64,000 nt of DNA from Basidiobolus meristosporus CBS 931.73 (taxonomy: Eukaryota > Basidiobolomycota > Basidiobolomycetes > Basidiobolales > Basidiobolaceae), in assembly GCA_002104905.1 (NCBI GenBank), contig MCFE01000059.1:124001-188000 (forward strand). The letters run 5' to 3'. The notes below the pieces were generated by a model. It was not told the origin of the DNA and made no database searches. It saw only the letters and a list, made by a program, of their open reading frames with translations. The stretch's first letter is position 1. Each line of letters starts with the position of its first letter. The translations under genes were made by a program, and so were the position numbers. Positions 10,911-22,709 of this stretch are shown here, in pieces.

Positions 10911-11494
10911 GGTCTTACTTTTCCTTCATCGTAATAACCGACATCATCTCCTACACTCTTGAATGATATGTATGTTTTGCACTGAAGCTGGCCTCAGGCT
11001 TAGTTAGGAATTCAAGTTTGTCTAGTTATTTGCTACACTCCATCTATGGAACATCTCTATTCTTTCCAAACCTCCAGGGTATCTCTGGCACTCATTGGGT
11101 GTGTGCCTCCAACCACCGGTGAGACCTCTCTCGATCTGATATTTGATGCTTTGCCAAGCATAATATGTATTAATTAAGACCTCAGCTGCATCCCATTTCG
11201 TAGCCACGGGATGAGTTTGATCCAGAACCTGCGTTTGCTCAGCGTATTCAAGGCTTCTCGTATTCATTCAGAAATCGAGCGAAATAAATTCTTGGGGCTC
11301 CATAGTGATTCTGGCCCATACGAATTCAATATTGAGGCACTAAGATTAGAATCAGGAATTAGAGCTAAGCCACAAGCGCATCCTTGGAGTGCGTGATGTT
11401 GTGATTTTAGCCAATATTTATTAGGTTAAATAAATAAATATCAGGAGGCATTATATCTAGCTGAATAAATATCTATGCAATCGTATGTGACATC
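10911..11494. other. Convergent intergenic region, no gene recognised
   Basis: Lies between two convergent genes. It holds aataaa-type signals near 11430-11450 (ttaaataaataaa) that could serve polyadenylation on either strand. No coding potential is seen. Confidence 0.45.
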
Positions 11495-13210
11495 CTAGCC
11501 ACATTCATCCTCCTGTTCAGAATACCCATCAGATTGATCATCCGAGTCGTATTCATCATCTGTGTAGTCAGAATCGTCCTCGCATTCGTCCTCTTCCTCA
11601 TCGTCTTCATCCCAATCCTCTTCACAGTCCGAACAGAACAGATTCCCTTTCGAGTCGTATGGATAATCTGTAGATCCCCTACGTTGTTGTTGCCATGTGC
11701 CACCAACCCTACTCTCCTCTGAGGGTCGCAAATATGAGCCGAGGTATTTCATGTGCTGCGAAGCAAATGCCTCTTTCCAACCGTCTCGCAAGTAGAAGCC
11801 CTTTGAATAGTCGGGGTACTTTCTGTGTTGTTTCTGAAACGCAATGGGATGCATTCTTGACGGGGCTTCAGAATAATCTGGCGGCGAGTAGTGGATGGAT
11901 TTCGGGGCGAAGCTGGAGGATCTTGGTGGCCTTAGCCCGGCTATCTTCCTAGCATTCCAGTTGTTGATCGGGCGATGGTACCGAATCTCACTGTTGAATC
12001 TCAGCCTTCGGTTTCTCCTTTTAGGCGCTAACCGTTGAGTCTTCGACGGTCTTAATTTGGGCCCCGATTGGTGCCACTTTCTCTGCTTGCTACTCTCCGG
12101 CAGTGGTGGATCCAGGAACTTGCAAGAGGGTTGCTTCGGATTTCTAGGATTTTGAATCCCTCGAATAGCACTCTTACAGTACTCCGAATCTGATGTCACG
12201 ACACATCCTGTACGGGGGTCACAATCGGCGTTTATTGGCCGCTCCCAGATCCTATCGTCAATATTCCCTAGTCCGTCTTTCTCATAACAAAAATCGCCTT
12301 CCTTGGTTCCATGACTAATGGTCTCTAGAGGGTCGCCATCATTTGGCATGCATTTTGCAACGCTCGCTCTACCTTTACGACTACACTTTAGCTCGGGGTT
12401 TCCACCTGTAATTGAAAGCAATGAACAAGAGTAGTAAACTCTTGTTTCGGAAGCTGAGAGAGCAACCCATTGTAGCACATATCTACCATAGGAGAGTGGT
12501 CAGTCCCAACGAAGAATGAGAACGCGGACCAACTCGAAACATACCTTCCATCCTTAAGGTTTGTCGGAATAGTGATCGTAGTATCATATCGCTCAGTGTC
12601 ATTTCTGTTTGACTGGTACTCACATCCTGGCCGAGCGTTGCAGGGGTGATCGCAATCGCCATACTGGAATTTGTTAGGACGCTCATCATGCCCATAACAC
12701 GTGAATTTCAAAACGTGACTGTAGAATGCAAGCTTAGGGACTGGCTATCTGGATTTGGCCCGAATGCTTATTACCTCTTGTATGCCTCTTCGTCATCAAT
12801 CTGGGACTCGGGAACTAAAGCTAGGCGAACAAAGCCTCCGCCATGATTGTTACTTGGCTACATGTATGTCCATATGTGGATTAGTGGTTGTACTTGTGAT
12901 TTGTCATCGGTCGCGATCACTCACCCATCCAACCTTGAGCCGTTCTCCTGCCTGGATAGGAGTTACTGGTCTCTTGCTACCCCTTACGGTTTCTTGGTTG
13001 TTGAAGAATAAGAGTTAATGCTTGTGTATCATTTCAAAAGGATCCAGACAAAAGTGGTATCATATACATACCACAAGGGCCGTCATCATAATACCCTCGC
13101 TCCGGATTGGGATCAAAGGAGCGCGGACAAGATAGCCAACTATGGGCATAAGTATACTGAAAGCAATGAAAAACCAGAAAAGCGCCAAGAGTGAAGATAA
13201 TATGTCTCAT
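11495..13210 (-). CDS. LPMO-like secreted copper monooxygenase with acidic C-terminal tail
   Basis: Five-exon model (minus order): 13072-13210, 12925-12992, 12775-12857, 12545-12718, 11495-12482; 483 aa. The signal peptide ends at YTYA, leaving mature residue 1 as His23 (HSWLSCPRS), the hallmark N-terminal histidine of lytic polysaccharide monooxygenases. A second His follows at about residue 74 in a NNHGGGFVRLALVP segment, and an axial-type Tyr occurs in VYYSC near residue 171. Together these make a plausible copper histidine brace. The catalytic part (about residues 23-185) is Cys-rich. It is followed by some 300 residues of basic then strongly acidic low-complexity sequence ending ...EQEDECG, with no carbohydrate-binding module I can name. 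LPMOs oxidatively cleave chitin, cellulose or other glycans outside the cell. The AA family is not assigned. Exon joins were chosen to keep phase and restore family blocks. Confidence 0.72.
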
Positions 13211-13937
13211 CTGGCAAAGGAGAGGCTCGAAGCACAACTTGGAAAGCTTCCTGCGGATCTTTGATTGCTATGCCTTACCCGATACGATAGAAGTGGTAAT
13301 GTGGGAATTCGATGCCAAGCAATTGGTTCTTCAACAATAGCGCCTGGTTTATTACAGAAAGTGGGAAAATGTTGGTCCATGGCGGCTACTTATACAATAG
13401 ACACCTCGTACTCGGAGATATCCATTGCAAAACCATCTCTTTCAAACGGATAAGAGGAATTAGGTTTCAAAAAGCCTTCACTAAATTCCTACGATTTCTT
13501 TCGGTTTTGGAGATGGCTCCCTGTGATAGCAGGGGAATTGGAGCAGCAAGAAAGTTCCGAGCCATGGCAACGTTTCGAGGACAGACCACTCCAGGGATTT
13601 TTCAGCGACAGTGATAGTATCCGGATAACCAATAGGAAAGTTGGCATGACAATGGGTCGTTAGATTGATCATCTTGTGCTCCGCGATTTCCGATACGTGG
13701 GCAAGCATACCTTGCATCCAACATGCTGAATGATGGGCCTAGCAAGCGCCACTACGTGAATGCCGGATCTCTGACAATTTCCTGGCTTTTATTGGTGGGG
13801 GTGTAGTATTAAGATTGATATATGACGCTAGATAAGTTTTAGGTTGCATCTAGTAGACAAGATAACGTATACAAAACTGTTGCCAGTGCGAATATAATGC
13901 GGACAGCTTAGTCTGCATTTGGTAATGGGTTGGCGTG
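13211..13937. other. Intergenic region between LPMO-like and MFS genes, no gene recognised
   Basis: Holds the promoter of the LPMO-like gene (minus) and the 3' flank of the MFS gene. Short plus-strand frames around 13265-13614 lack motifs and look spurious. Confidence 0.45.
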
Positions 13938-15588
13938 TTATAAGGTGAAGCGGAAGGTGGGATTCTCGGCGATTTCGTCGACGATGATCCCGTGTGACTG
14001 ATCTCTATCAAATTTGTGATTCTCGCGCTTGAACAGAGTTCGTATGATCAGCGCCAAAATCACCGCCATGGTCAGAAAGCTAACGTTAATCATATGGCTA
14101 CGCAAGTATTGGGGCGCCTCATCGCCTCTATAGAACTGACCCGATATGGCCCCTTCGAATTCATCTTGGTAAGTATTGGCCACTGCGAATGGATGAAACA
14201 AGTATACAGACCTCCACAGTTCCCGAATGCTATGACCATTCCTGAGGCCGTAGCTGACTTGGTGGAGCCAACTGAATTGTTGGTGACCCACGATAACAGC
14301 ACCGGTACACATGCAAACGTACCCATTACGGTGATACATGCAGCAATGTACCTCCCTTTAAGATCGTCCAGGATGGCCAGGAGAACAAACCCCAAAATCC
14401 CCATACAGCCTGAACACACAAGGTGCACACAGCGCTCTTTAGTATGATCAGAGTGGATGGCGTATCCGATTGAGAAAATAAAAGCGAGAATATATGGCGG
14501 CGCTGTTAGCAGTTGTGCAATTAAATGCGTGAACCCAAGCCCTCGTATAATGGTGGGTAGCAGAAGCGCTAGCGAATAGACCGGCGTATTGATCCCAATA
14601 TACATGAACATGTATAGCCATGTCTTGGCATTGAGGACCGTCGCTAAAAATTGGCCTCGGTCAAAGCCATGGTCCGATTCAACTGTAACGGCGCTGTCGT
14701 AGCGGAGCCTTGACTCCGCCAGCTCTTTTTCAGACTCAGACAACCAACTTGAGGATTCTGGGTCATCAGGAAGATAGAACCAGACGACAATACCAATTAT
14801 GACTGTTGGAATACCTTCAAGAATAAAGATCCACTGCCACCCTCTCAACCCTCCTGTTCCCGATATTTGACTTATAAAGAAGGCCAACACTCCGCCAAAG
14901 GCGCCGGCCAATGAAGCTGACGCAAAGAATAATGCTACACGCGTGCATTGCTCGTCGCGGGTATACCAAAATGTCAGATAGAACACAATCCCTGGAAATA
15001 AACTACCTTTTCTATTACTTCCTGAGAGGCCGATTGTAAGTGATATCTTGCTAAAGCCTACCCAGCTTCCGCCACACCTAGAAAGAATCTAGTGGCCAGT
15101 AGGCCGGCGTAGCTTTTGACGCCGGCCATTGCAATGGTAACGCCTCCCCAGGTTACCATGATACGAGCTATCCACCGCGATGCTTTCCACTTTTTGAGCA
15201 TTAAATTTGACGGCACCTCAAATATAACGTAACCTAGATTGTATGTTGTCAGTTGAAGGAATTCCCTCCAATTTTGCATTGGACATACCAAAAAAGAATA
15301 TAGAGAGTGCCCAGGAATATTGCGAGCCGTCTATGTTTAGGTCCTCTTCTATGTTATCTAGCCGTGCATTGCCTAGATTTTATTATGTTTAATGGCGATC
15401 ATAGAGTGGTGTGAAAGTTCATTTTACTTACCGATATTAGTACGGTCAATAAAAGCACATAGATACAACAGGCTCACAAAGGGGATAATCCGTAGATCAA
15501 ATTTGCGACGGAGCTTCCTCTCTAGCTCCCTTCTATTCTCAGAGACGGACTCAACACGTATACTAGTTCTTTTCGTTACTGTGTCCAT
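13938..15588 (-). CDS. MFS transporter, allantoate permease (Dal5-like) family
   Basis: Five-exon model (minus order): 15432-15588, 15289-15372, 15062-15233, 14212-15011, 13938-14152; 475 aa. This is a proton-coupled organic-anion symporter of the fungal ACS/allantoate-permease group in the plasma membrane. Family members import allantoate, ureidosuccinate, nicotinate, biotin or similar carboxylates. Recognisable blocks: FIDRTNIGNAR at the end of helix 1, SQYSWALSIFFFGYVIFEVPSN in helix 2, ATRFFLGVAEAG before the LFPGIVFYLTFWYT motif, a long central loop after DDPES, and GQFYRGDEAPQY before the last helices. The AG-to-LFPG join (acceptor before 15011) inserts three residues (KGS) against most relatives, so that splice site is the least certain. 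No gene for allantoin or nicotinate use lies next to it. Confidence 0.85.
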
Positions 15589-17218
15589 CGTTTACGGAAT
15601 CCCAGAAAAATGGGGGTGTCCTAGATTTAGAGTGGCCAGAATTCTTGGGAACTGGAATGGTTTTATACCTGGATACACTCCAGCTCTCCTTACCTTATCG
15701 ATCATTGGATTGGCCTCTTTATTTAAGCGGTATGGCCAGTTTGCTATTTAAACGGTGCGGCAGATCCAATGCTGTTGCTCTGAAATACTATAGCCTATGG
15801 TGTGATTGCATTGACTGCCCCTTCATTTCGGCCTGGCATTACATTAGTCTATGCCCTGCAACCACCGAATCAGAGACTGGATGGCAGAAACTACATGTAC
15901 TCATAGATGCAAACATAGATATTGATTTAGCATTCTCCCTGCACGAATACTTGTTTGGAGAATCAACCTTAGGATTTATGCACCTCGGCAGGCTTGATTA
16001 GTCCTATACATGAACTGCAGTTCAAGAACGCCCTACGTCATTACTCTGTTTATGTTCGACCAACACCATGTGACGATGTTTGTGAAGAGCGATCCACAAT
16101 ACGATATAGGCTCGTTTATTAATATAAACTTGAGGTCAACTTTGATGGTTGGGAATACCGTGCGAAAGCCTCGTCATCCACCCCATTTACTGGAGATCTG
16201 CATATCGCAGATACTAGGGTTCATTGATGTTTATCATCTCTCCTTTTCTTACAGCAACGGTACCAAGTGTTGCATACGGCTTGTTTGCGAATAGGCGATC
16301 CGTGTTTGTTTTTTGACGCTGTTATTGGGGCATGGCCCATGAAATGATCATGTCTATGTGATTCTAGGACAACATCATACGTGTATGGTTTGGGAGTACG
16401 GCAACCGATTAAGATGGATATTCCGGTATTCGTGGCTAATAGATACTGTCCATCTTTGAACATGCGCTCGAAAATCATTTTAGATTATGTAAGCGTTTTC
16501 TCCCAAATGTTAGTTGAATCTTCTCACTGGACAGGGAAGCGTGGGCAGGATTTTCAAGAGGAGCATTAACTTGGCACGTGGGTTCAGATTTAGTAAACGA
16601 ACCGATCTTATCAGGATACAAGGCGGTTCTACGTAGAGTTGAACCTTCAGCCGTAGATAAGGTTACTTCGAACATTCACCACCACCCTGCAATCACACCC
16701 AATTCAGCCGTTGATGCGCAGTTATTACCCACAATTAACACAGCGTACTTCAATGTAATGATAGTAACTTCGACGATAGATACTTGTTGGTAAATGATGT
16801 ATATACTTTTACAATCAAATACACCACCATAACTTCGTAGCTACATTGCTAATGTATATCGAAATGATCTCGGACCTAACCATGCCAAATTACATTCATG
16901 CTGCTATGGCTTAGTAACCGGGTGGAAGTGCTGTTTGACTCCCCTTGGTTAATCTTTAATTATTTGAACTGCGTTGCTCAGCTCCAGGTAGAGCAGTCAC
17001 GCAGGTCAATAGTATGCTTGACATGGTCTAGAAATTAGTCCCAAAAGATCCGTGTACATTAATGGAAAATTGTGGCACAAATCCGCTTCGGACCACAGAT
17101 GATGTTGAAATCCAATAGCATCGAATAGATGATTCGGAGCATCAATAATCATAAAAAACTTTTACTGTGAATGTAGATATTAGCTTTCTCTTGTGAGAAC
17201 GGGCAAACGTTGATTATC
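15589..17218. other. 1.6-kb intergenic region, no gene recognised
   Basis: Divergent spacer between the MFS gene (-) and the mitochondrial L11 gene (+). Open stretches of 60-120 codons occur on the plus strand just beyond the MFS start, but they lack motifs and signal peptides. I treat the region as promoter DNA. Confidence 0.45.
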
Positions 17219-17662
17219 ATGTCTGCCAAAAAACCTGCTGCCACCGCATTTTTGAGAATCCTGGTCCCAGCTGGTAAGGCGTCCCCCTCACCTCCAGTTG
17301 GTCCCGCTTTGGGCCAGCGTGGTATCAAATCCATGGATTTTTGTAAGCAATTCAACGACCGTACGAAAGATATTGAGCCAGGCACCCCCATCCCCACGGT
17401 TATCACAGTTAAGCCAGACCGCACTTTCAGCTTTGTTACCAAGAGCCCGCCCACCTCTTGGCTACTCAAACGTGCAGCTGGTGTCGAGAAGGGAAGCTCT
17501 CAGCCCGGCAATCAAATCATAGGCAAGATCTCTCTAAAGCACGTCTATGAGATTGCTCTACGCAAGCAAAACGACGCCAACCTGGCTCATCAAGAATTGA
17601 AGAATATCTGTGGTTCGATTGTCGGCACCGCCAGATCCGTTGGTATCGAAGTCGTCCCCTAA
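17219..17662 (+). CDS. MRPL19: Mitochondrial large-subunit ribosomal protein uL11m
   Basis: Intronless, 147 aa, the normal length for L11. It carries the L11 N-terminal block (LVPAGKASPSPPVGPALGQRG, then MDFCKQFNDRT) and a C-terminal RNA-binding domain ending ...GTARSVGIEVV. L11 binds the GTPase-associated region of the large rRNA and takes part in factor-dependent GTP hydrolysis. The bacterial-type sequence in a nuclear gene points to the mitochondrial protein (yeast Mrpl19) rather than cytosolic Rpl12. There is no long cleavable presequence, as in other fungi. The start is the first ATG in frame (MSAKKPA...). A poly(A)-type aataaa lies 19 bp after the stop. Confidence 0.95.
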   Translation: MSAKKPAATAFLRILVPAGKASPSPPVGPALGQRGIKSMDFCKQFNDRTKDIEPGTPIPTVITVKPDRTFSFVTKSPPTSWLLKRAAGVEKGSSQPGNQIIGKISLKHVYEIALRKQNDANLAHQELKNICGSIVGTARSVGIEVVP

Positions 17663-17680
17663 ACTGCATTCGTATTCTTT

Positions 17681-17686
17681 AATAAA
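17681..17686 (+). terminator. Polyadenylation-type signal after mitochondrial L11
   Basis: An aataaa hexamer lies 19 bp downstream of the L11 stop codon. Confidence 0.45.
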
Positions 17687-18886
17687 CCTCATGTACTTAG
17701 TTAATATTTGACTGTAACGCTAGCTATATAGCGCGCAGTCAATCTATCAAATAGACTGAATAATTATTTGTCTGTTCGCTTGGCTCGATAGATGCTGTTC
17801 GACAGCAAGTATATTGTTATTCTGCGGCTGCACACCCTCGTGAGGGGGTGGATAGTTTGCGGTGCCACATAAGCATATGAATGGATAAACCACACCAAGT
17901 ATTCCCGTACTAAGCTCACTCCCAAAGTTCGAGAAGCTTCCGAACACATGTGATGTGACAAGTATACGGTTTGGCCTCCAAAGCCCGAAAGCCATCTCCT
18001 ATGCTGATGACAGCAATTTCTCGTCAGCCATGCAATATAAACAAACGATCACCGCAAAAAGATATGTCGGTCCATTGTGAATAGACCAGTATCCGATTAG
18101 TAGGAGCGTGCTTGCAACCTCGTGATCGTGTACGGTGGATATAATCAGGTGAATGGCTAGTGTCTTCGAATCGTCTCTGCGCACTAGGTCGAGTACATGC
18201 TAGGGGGATTGTTAGGAGTGCGCAATTTTAACTGGGCAGATTCAAAATCTAGACCAGTTTGGTAATCACGGTCTTGGTGGTTTCAAAAATGGAGGTTTAT
18301 CAATAAAACTCCGCGAAATTAAAGTTTTACCACTAGTCACTTGAAAAGCTCAATCAGTATTTCATGGAATGAGCAAACGGGAGTGATTGGTTTCAAGGAC
18401 ATGTTGGTGTATCTACCTGTACTATACACATCACAAGAAGTTGCAGAACGTGAAGGAAACCATGTGATTTACATATCCAAGGCCAAAGTCTGCACCTAGC
18501 AGGTTTCGTGATTTGAGTATTTCAGGTTTTCCGATATTTTCAACCGCTTTCAAGGCTCGGCATCATTGCACTATTGGTTGCTGGAGATTCGATCGAGAAG
18601 AGACACGCATTCAGTAGCTTGCCAAAGATGATGGCTTCTGCGTTGTTTTTCCCGGGAGAACGCTCTCAGATATGGAGTATAGGCATTCTGGGGAAATGTT
18701 AAGATCTGTGGTCTGTATAATTGGGTAGCTAAATTCAGTAATTCGCCATTAATGCTCGACTTTACATATTGTACACGTTTTATCAGGAAAATATGGGAAT
18801 TTCGAGATGTGGCAAGTCCTTGAGTGATCGTATTAATGAGCAAGTACTCCATTTAAGGCAACCATTAAATCATGTTCACACCACCA

Positions 18887-18894
18887 TATATAAG
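18887..18894 (+). promoter_or_regulatory. TATA box of the DHHC palmitoyltransferase gene
   Basis: tatataag, only about 35 bp before the ATG at 18927. This implies a very short 5' UTR. Confidence 0.5.
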
Positions 18895-18926
18895 GTCATC
18901 TTGGAGCTGCTTCGAGCGTATACCAA

Positions 18927-20339
18927 ATGAAACCCTCTTCCAGTCCGAGGCACATTGATGAAAGCTTTGCTGGAAAAAACAAGATACTGCTACGAGGCAC
19001 AATTGTTACTGGTAGAGACTTTTGGGCTTTAGGGGTGACCCTACTCTTGATTCATACTCCAGTGATTCTGTTCAGTGTATTTGTGTAAGTGGCATCCCTT
19101 TTAATCGTTTTGACAAAGTTTGAGATGGTGCCTGGCTTGTCCCCTCTTTAACATCGCTTTACCTTCTATATTTCAGTTGTCCTTTTGTATATATTAATAT
19201 CAGCCCAGCCGTCGTATTTGTTTTTGTATACCTTTACCTTCTATGCGTGTTCTCTTTGTTCAAAACATCTTGGACCGACCCAGGGGTAAGCCATAGCAAT
19301 AGACGCGACAGTTCTTCAGCCAACAAGTCACTTCTGTCTAACCTTGTTCTTTTTAAAGATCATTCCTCGAAATTTGGACCCAATCCAGCCCATGGCCACT
19401 TTAGGGGAGCCCTCAAGCTCCTCAGATTTAGTAGACCCGTCGTATTACCCTGTATCGACATATCCAGGAATGAAAGACGTCCTGATTAATGGAGTCTCAC
19501 TGAAACTCAAGTATTGCGACACGTGTCAACTCTATCGACCTCCTAGATGTAGCCACTGTCGACAGTGCGACAATTGCGTCGGTTAGTAAGCTGCTGAAAT
19601 AGTCAGACACTCGTTTCGCTGAACTAAACAGTTTTCAGAAAATGAGGACCATCACTGCATCTGGGTTAACAACTGCGTCGGTCGACGGAACTATCGTTAC
19701 TTCTTCACCTTCATATTTTCAACGTCGTTGCTGAGCTTGTACGTGCTTGGCTTCAGCCTTGGCCAACTTATACTTTATTGGAAGATGAAGAGAGAGGAGA
19801 GTCCGACCGGGATGTACTCTTTCCAGAAAGCCCTGGGTGAAAAGCCTGTCGGATATCCTTTTCTTGAAAGAGCTGCATTCCTCGAACCATGGTTTTCTCC
19901 ATCGTCCTTGACTAACAAACTCTAGTGTTGACAATCTACACGTTTGTATTTGGCTTTGTGCTGACAGCACTGACAGTGTATCACCTGTATCTGATATCCA
20001 AGAATATGACTACACACGAACAGGTAGAGTTTCTCAGCTATGCCTAGCGTACACCTATCCTAAAGCAACTCCGTTGTAGATACGCTCCTCGGTTAATATT
20101 CGGCGTGCTCCACACCCATTCAACTTGGGGAATTTTGCAAAGAACCTCATGCAGTTTATAGCACGACCCAAGCCGCCAAGGTACTCCATAAATATCCGTT
20201 CACAGCACATCGGTTAACCAAGACCTTTCTATCCAGTTATATAGAATGGAGAAAGATACATGAGCACTCCTCTCGAATGACCTCATTGCCTCGTTTCAAG
20301 CCTGCATTCCATCAAGAACAAGAACCAACCAACTTATAA
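18927..20339 (+). CDS. DHHC palmitoyltransferase, Erf2-like
   Basis: Seven-exon model: 18927-19084, 19177-19285, 19359-19581, 19639-19836, 19926-20023, 20080-20180, 20237-20339; 329 aa. S-acyltransferase that palmitoylates cytosolic cysteines of membrane proteins (yeast Erf2 acts on Ras with Erf4). Evidence: two N-terminal hydrophobic spans (about 38-53 and 60-80), a TDPGIIPRN motif right after the second span as in Erf2/ZDHHC9, and the Cys-rich zinc domain with [15 protein letters not shown]. The catalytic motif is EDHHC, Cys at about residue 170, followed by [13 protein letters not shown]. Two more spans follow, then a TTxE-type element (MTTHEQIRSS). The palmitoyltransferase Cys-rich domain is split exactly before EDHHC by an intron. 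The NPFNLG-like PaCCT region appears as [12 protein letters not shown]. The intron before VLTIYTF has a good branch site (gactaac). Confidence 0.9.
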
Positions 20340-20492
20340 ACCATAATCGAGTGTGCCATATTTATTAATCTATCTATGATTTCTTTGGAATAAACGGACA
20401 TTCATGTTGCCCAGATTATGTCTGTTGGTTGCACTCCGATGTTATTTCCTGATGGATCGATATATGCTAGCCATGCTCCAGTAAGCGTATGT

Positions 20493-22275
20493 TTATTCGG
20501 CATTTTCTACTTCCTCGGGTTTTGCCTTTTTGGTTAAAGCATCCTCGCCTTCTACCTGCTTCCTCTTGATGTTTGCGAATACGATTTCTGGGGTGAGACG
20601 GAAAGAGGCACAATACATATCCTTGTTGGGGGCCACCGATCGGACGTGATGAATGATGGAGGTCTCGGCGTCCACTTTATATCCCATTATTTGGTGAATT
20701 CTCTGCGTTCAAATGTTAATAAGTGTGCTCATGGATAAGAATAACGTTCTCGTCATCTAACCTCCAAAATATCGGTCTTAGGATCTTCGCTTCGGGAGAA
20801 GCAATGGCAATGGACCATAGGGAGTTGGATAGAACGCTCCGCAAGCAAAGACTCTTTGCCGTGGAAAAGCCCAACAAATGCATCCAGAAACTCGATTGCG
20901 GTAGCCGGAAGGTTCATGACGTAGTGATTGAAGAATCGGAATGAGGAGCCATCTTTACAACTCTGGTTCAAAGTCTCAGTAGAGTTGCGGATGAAATCCC
21001 GACCGTCCATATTGAATGGAACACAAGTTTTGATTTTGTTCAGCTTAATGTTCTCGCAAAGCCATTTGTATGACTCAGGATTCAAATCGTTGGCGTATAC
21101 GGTGCACCCTTTCTTAGCGGCTGGCACGGCAAATGGACCAACACCGGCCATAACGTCGCCTAGAAAAGATGAGTTGCCTTAGTATGGATGTGATTTGAGA
21201 CGAGATGGGCTTGGAGAACCCTACATATATTCTCCTCCTTCTTGAACATCTGAACCAAGCGATCATGCTCTGTGTGAAGACGGGAGTTCCAATAAACCTT
21301 AGAGAAGTCGAACTTGAATTGACATCCGCTTTCGCGCTGAGATGACATTTGGTGAGTCTCGGATTGTGTGAATGCTATACATAAAGCTTGGCTACCATTT
21401 CGGCAATCATGTCGTTTTCGCCAGCAAGAACTTCCATCTTGAAGAAACGGAAGGTGGTATCAATAGAATCCAACTTGTTCACTACAGTTCGGATGTGCTT
21501 GGTTTTCTAGGGAGGGATTAGGATGCAACCAGATCATCGAATCTATAAATAGCGACATACGTCCAAAATGACTTCGCCAATAATCTTTTTGTACGGCAAA
21601 TACTCCTCACGCAAATTCATATGAGCTAAATCGCCTTGTTAGCTACCACAACCAAACACCTTCACTAGCTTAGATCACTAACCAATATGGCCAATGGTTT
21701 CATAAGAGGACTGAACAGGAAGCTCCTCAGGAAGGATAGCTCTCAAGATTTCCTCTTTAGAACTGTTAGCTTGGTGTATGTAAGAGAGGACTGGCAGACC
21801 TATTTACCCGTGTTCCAGTAGTCATACTTGACCGTGATTTGGTGCTCAACCAAATCCAACCCGTCAGCCTTGATCAAGCTTTTAACTTCCTCAGAAACGT
21901 TTTCAAGCTCTAAAATAGGCAACAAAACCCGGGATTAATTTCGAGACGCATGCAAAAACCTTCATTCCTATATGGTCACCTTTTGTCTGAGTATCCAGCT
22001 TCAACAACATTAATTTGGTGGTAGTAGAATCGTTATCCTCAACAATGTTGCGCATCCGGGGTTGATTCAAAAGCTCTCTATGACGCGCACTTCAGTTATA
22101 TTGTAGAGATAGAAAAACGAGGCAGGCGATGTTTTCATTTTTCTTACTTCGATAAAAGCTTCATGTACTTTCCAATGCTTTGGGTTGGAACTCTAATCGC
22201 GATCAACTTCAGGGTATTCTGGAAAACATCGCGGTTCAGCACGGTCATGGACCTTTGAAGTGGTGGGGCAATCAT
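20493..22275 (-). CDS. TRM5: tRNA (guanine37-N1)-methyltransferase Trm5
   Basis: Nine-exon model (minus order): 22148-22275, 21980-22089, 21808-21909, 21683-21769, 21561-21625, 21396-21506, 21225-21336, 20762-21159, 20493-20702; 440 aa. It methylates N1 of G37 next to the anticodon using S-adenosylmethionine, which prevents +1 frameshifting. Blocks seen: an Asn-Leu-Arg-rich segment ending YKKIIGEVILD; TKHIRTVVNKLDSID; the SAM site DVMAGVGPFAVPAA (about 240-253), where an intron interrupts the Cys codon just before it; NDLNPESY; and the eukaryotic MNLPATA motif (about 320-326). The C-terminus is Lys/Glu-rich. I see no strong mitochondrial presequence, so the product may be cytosolic/nuclear only, or an alternative start may exist. 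The splice model keeps phase at every join. Confidence 0.92.
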
Positions 22276-22709
22276 GTCTACACAGCGAAACCTCTAGAAA
22301 GGTAAACTGCAAACGAATGGATGCCATCACTCATATCTTCATCCGTCGATTTTTTTTGGACAAATATTCTTTTTGCGCTCTACTTGAATGATTTGCTTTT
22401 CCCAACCAATAACACTCGGGCAGATTATGGCGATACCTTGAGTGGACTGGTAAAATTCGAGGTCCACGTGATATGCTGGCATACATGTAAATCAGACCAA
22501 GCCTAATTTATTTGCAACAAGTAAAATATACGATTCCCTGAGTATTGGAGGAATATTTGTAGAGAATAGGTACAGTGAAAATAAGGATGTACTGGCTACC
22601 TTGACGAAATCATATATAACAACTGGAAATGAAATCACAAATATAGAATTCGTTGCAGAGCGATCGACTGTACCATCGTTATACCAGTTGAATACCAAGC
22701 ATCATTCCA
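22276..22709. other. Intergenic region between Trm5 and Cdc25 genes
   Basis: Both neighbours are on the minus strand, so this holds the Cdc25 3' UTR and the Trm5 promoter. No gene is seen. Confidence 0.45.

Larger units (their letters stand above)
17663..18926. other. Intergenic region between L11 and palmitoyltransferase genes
   Basis: AT-rich spacer with no recognised gene. A TATA element for the downstream DHHC gene lies at its right end. Confidence 0.45.

Noticed and set aside
15392-16001. Plus-strand frames of 118-119 codons over the start of the MFS gene
   Set aside because: Antisense to MFS exon 1 and its upstream flank; no motif or signal peptide.
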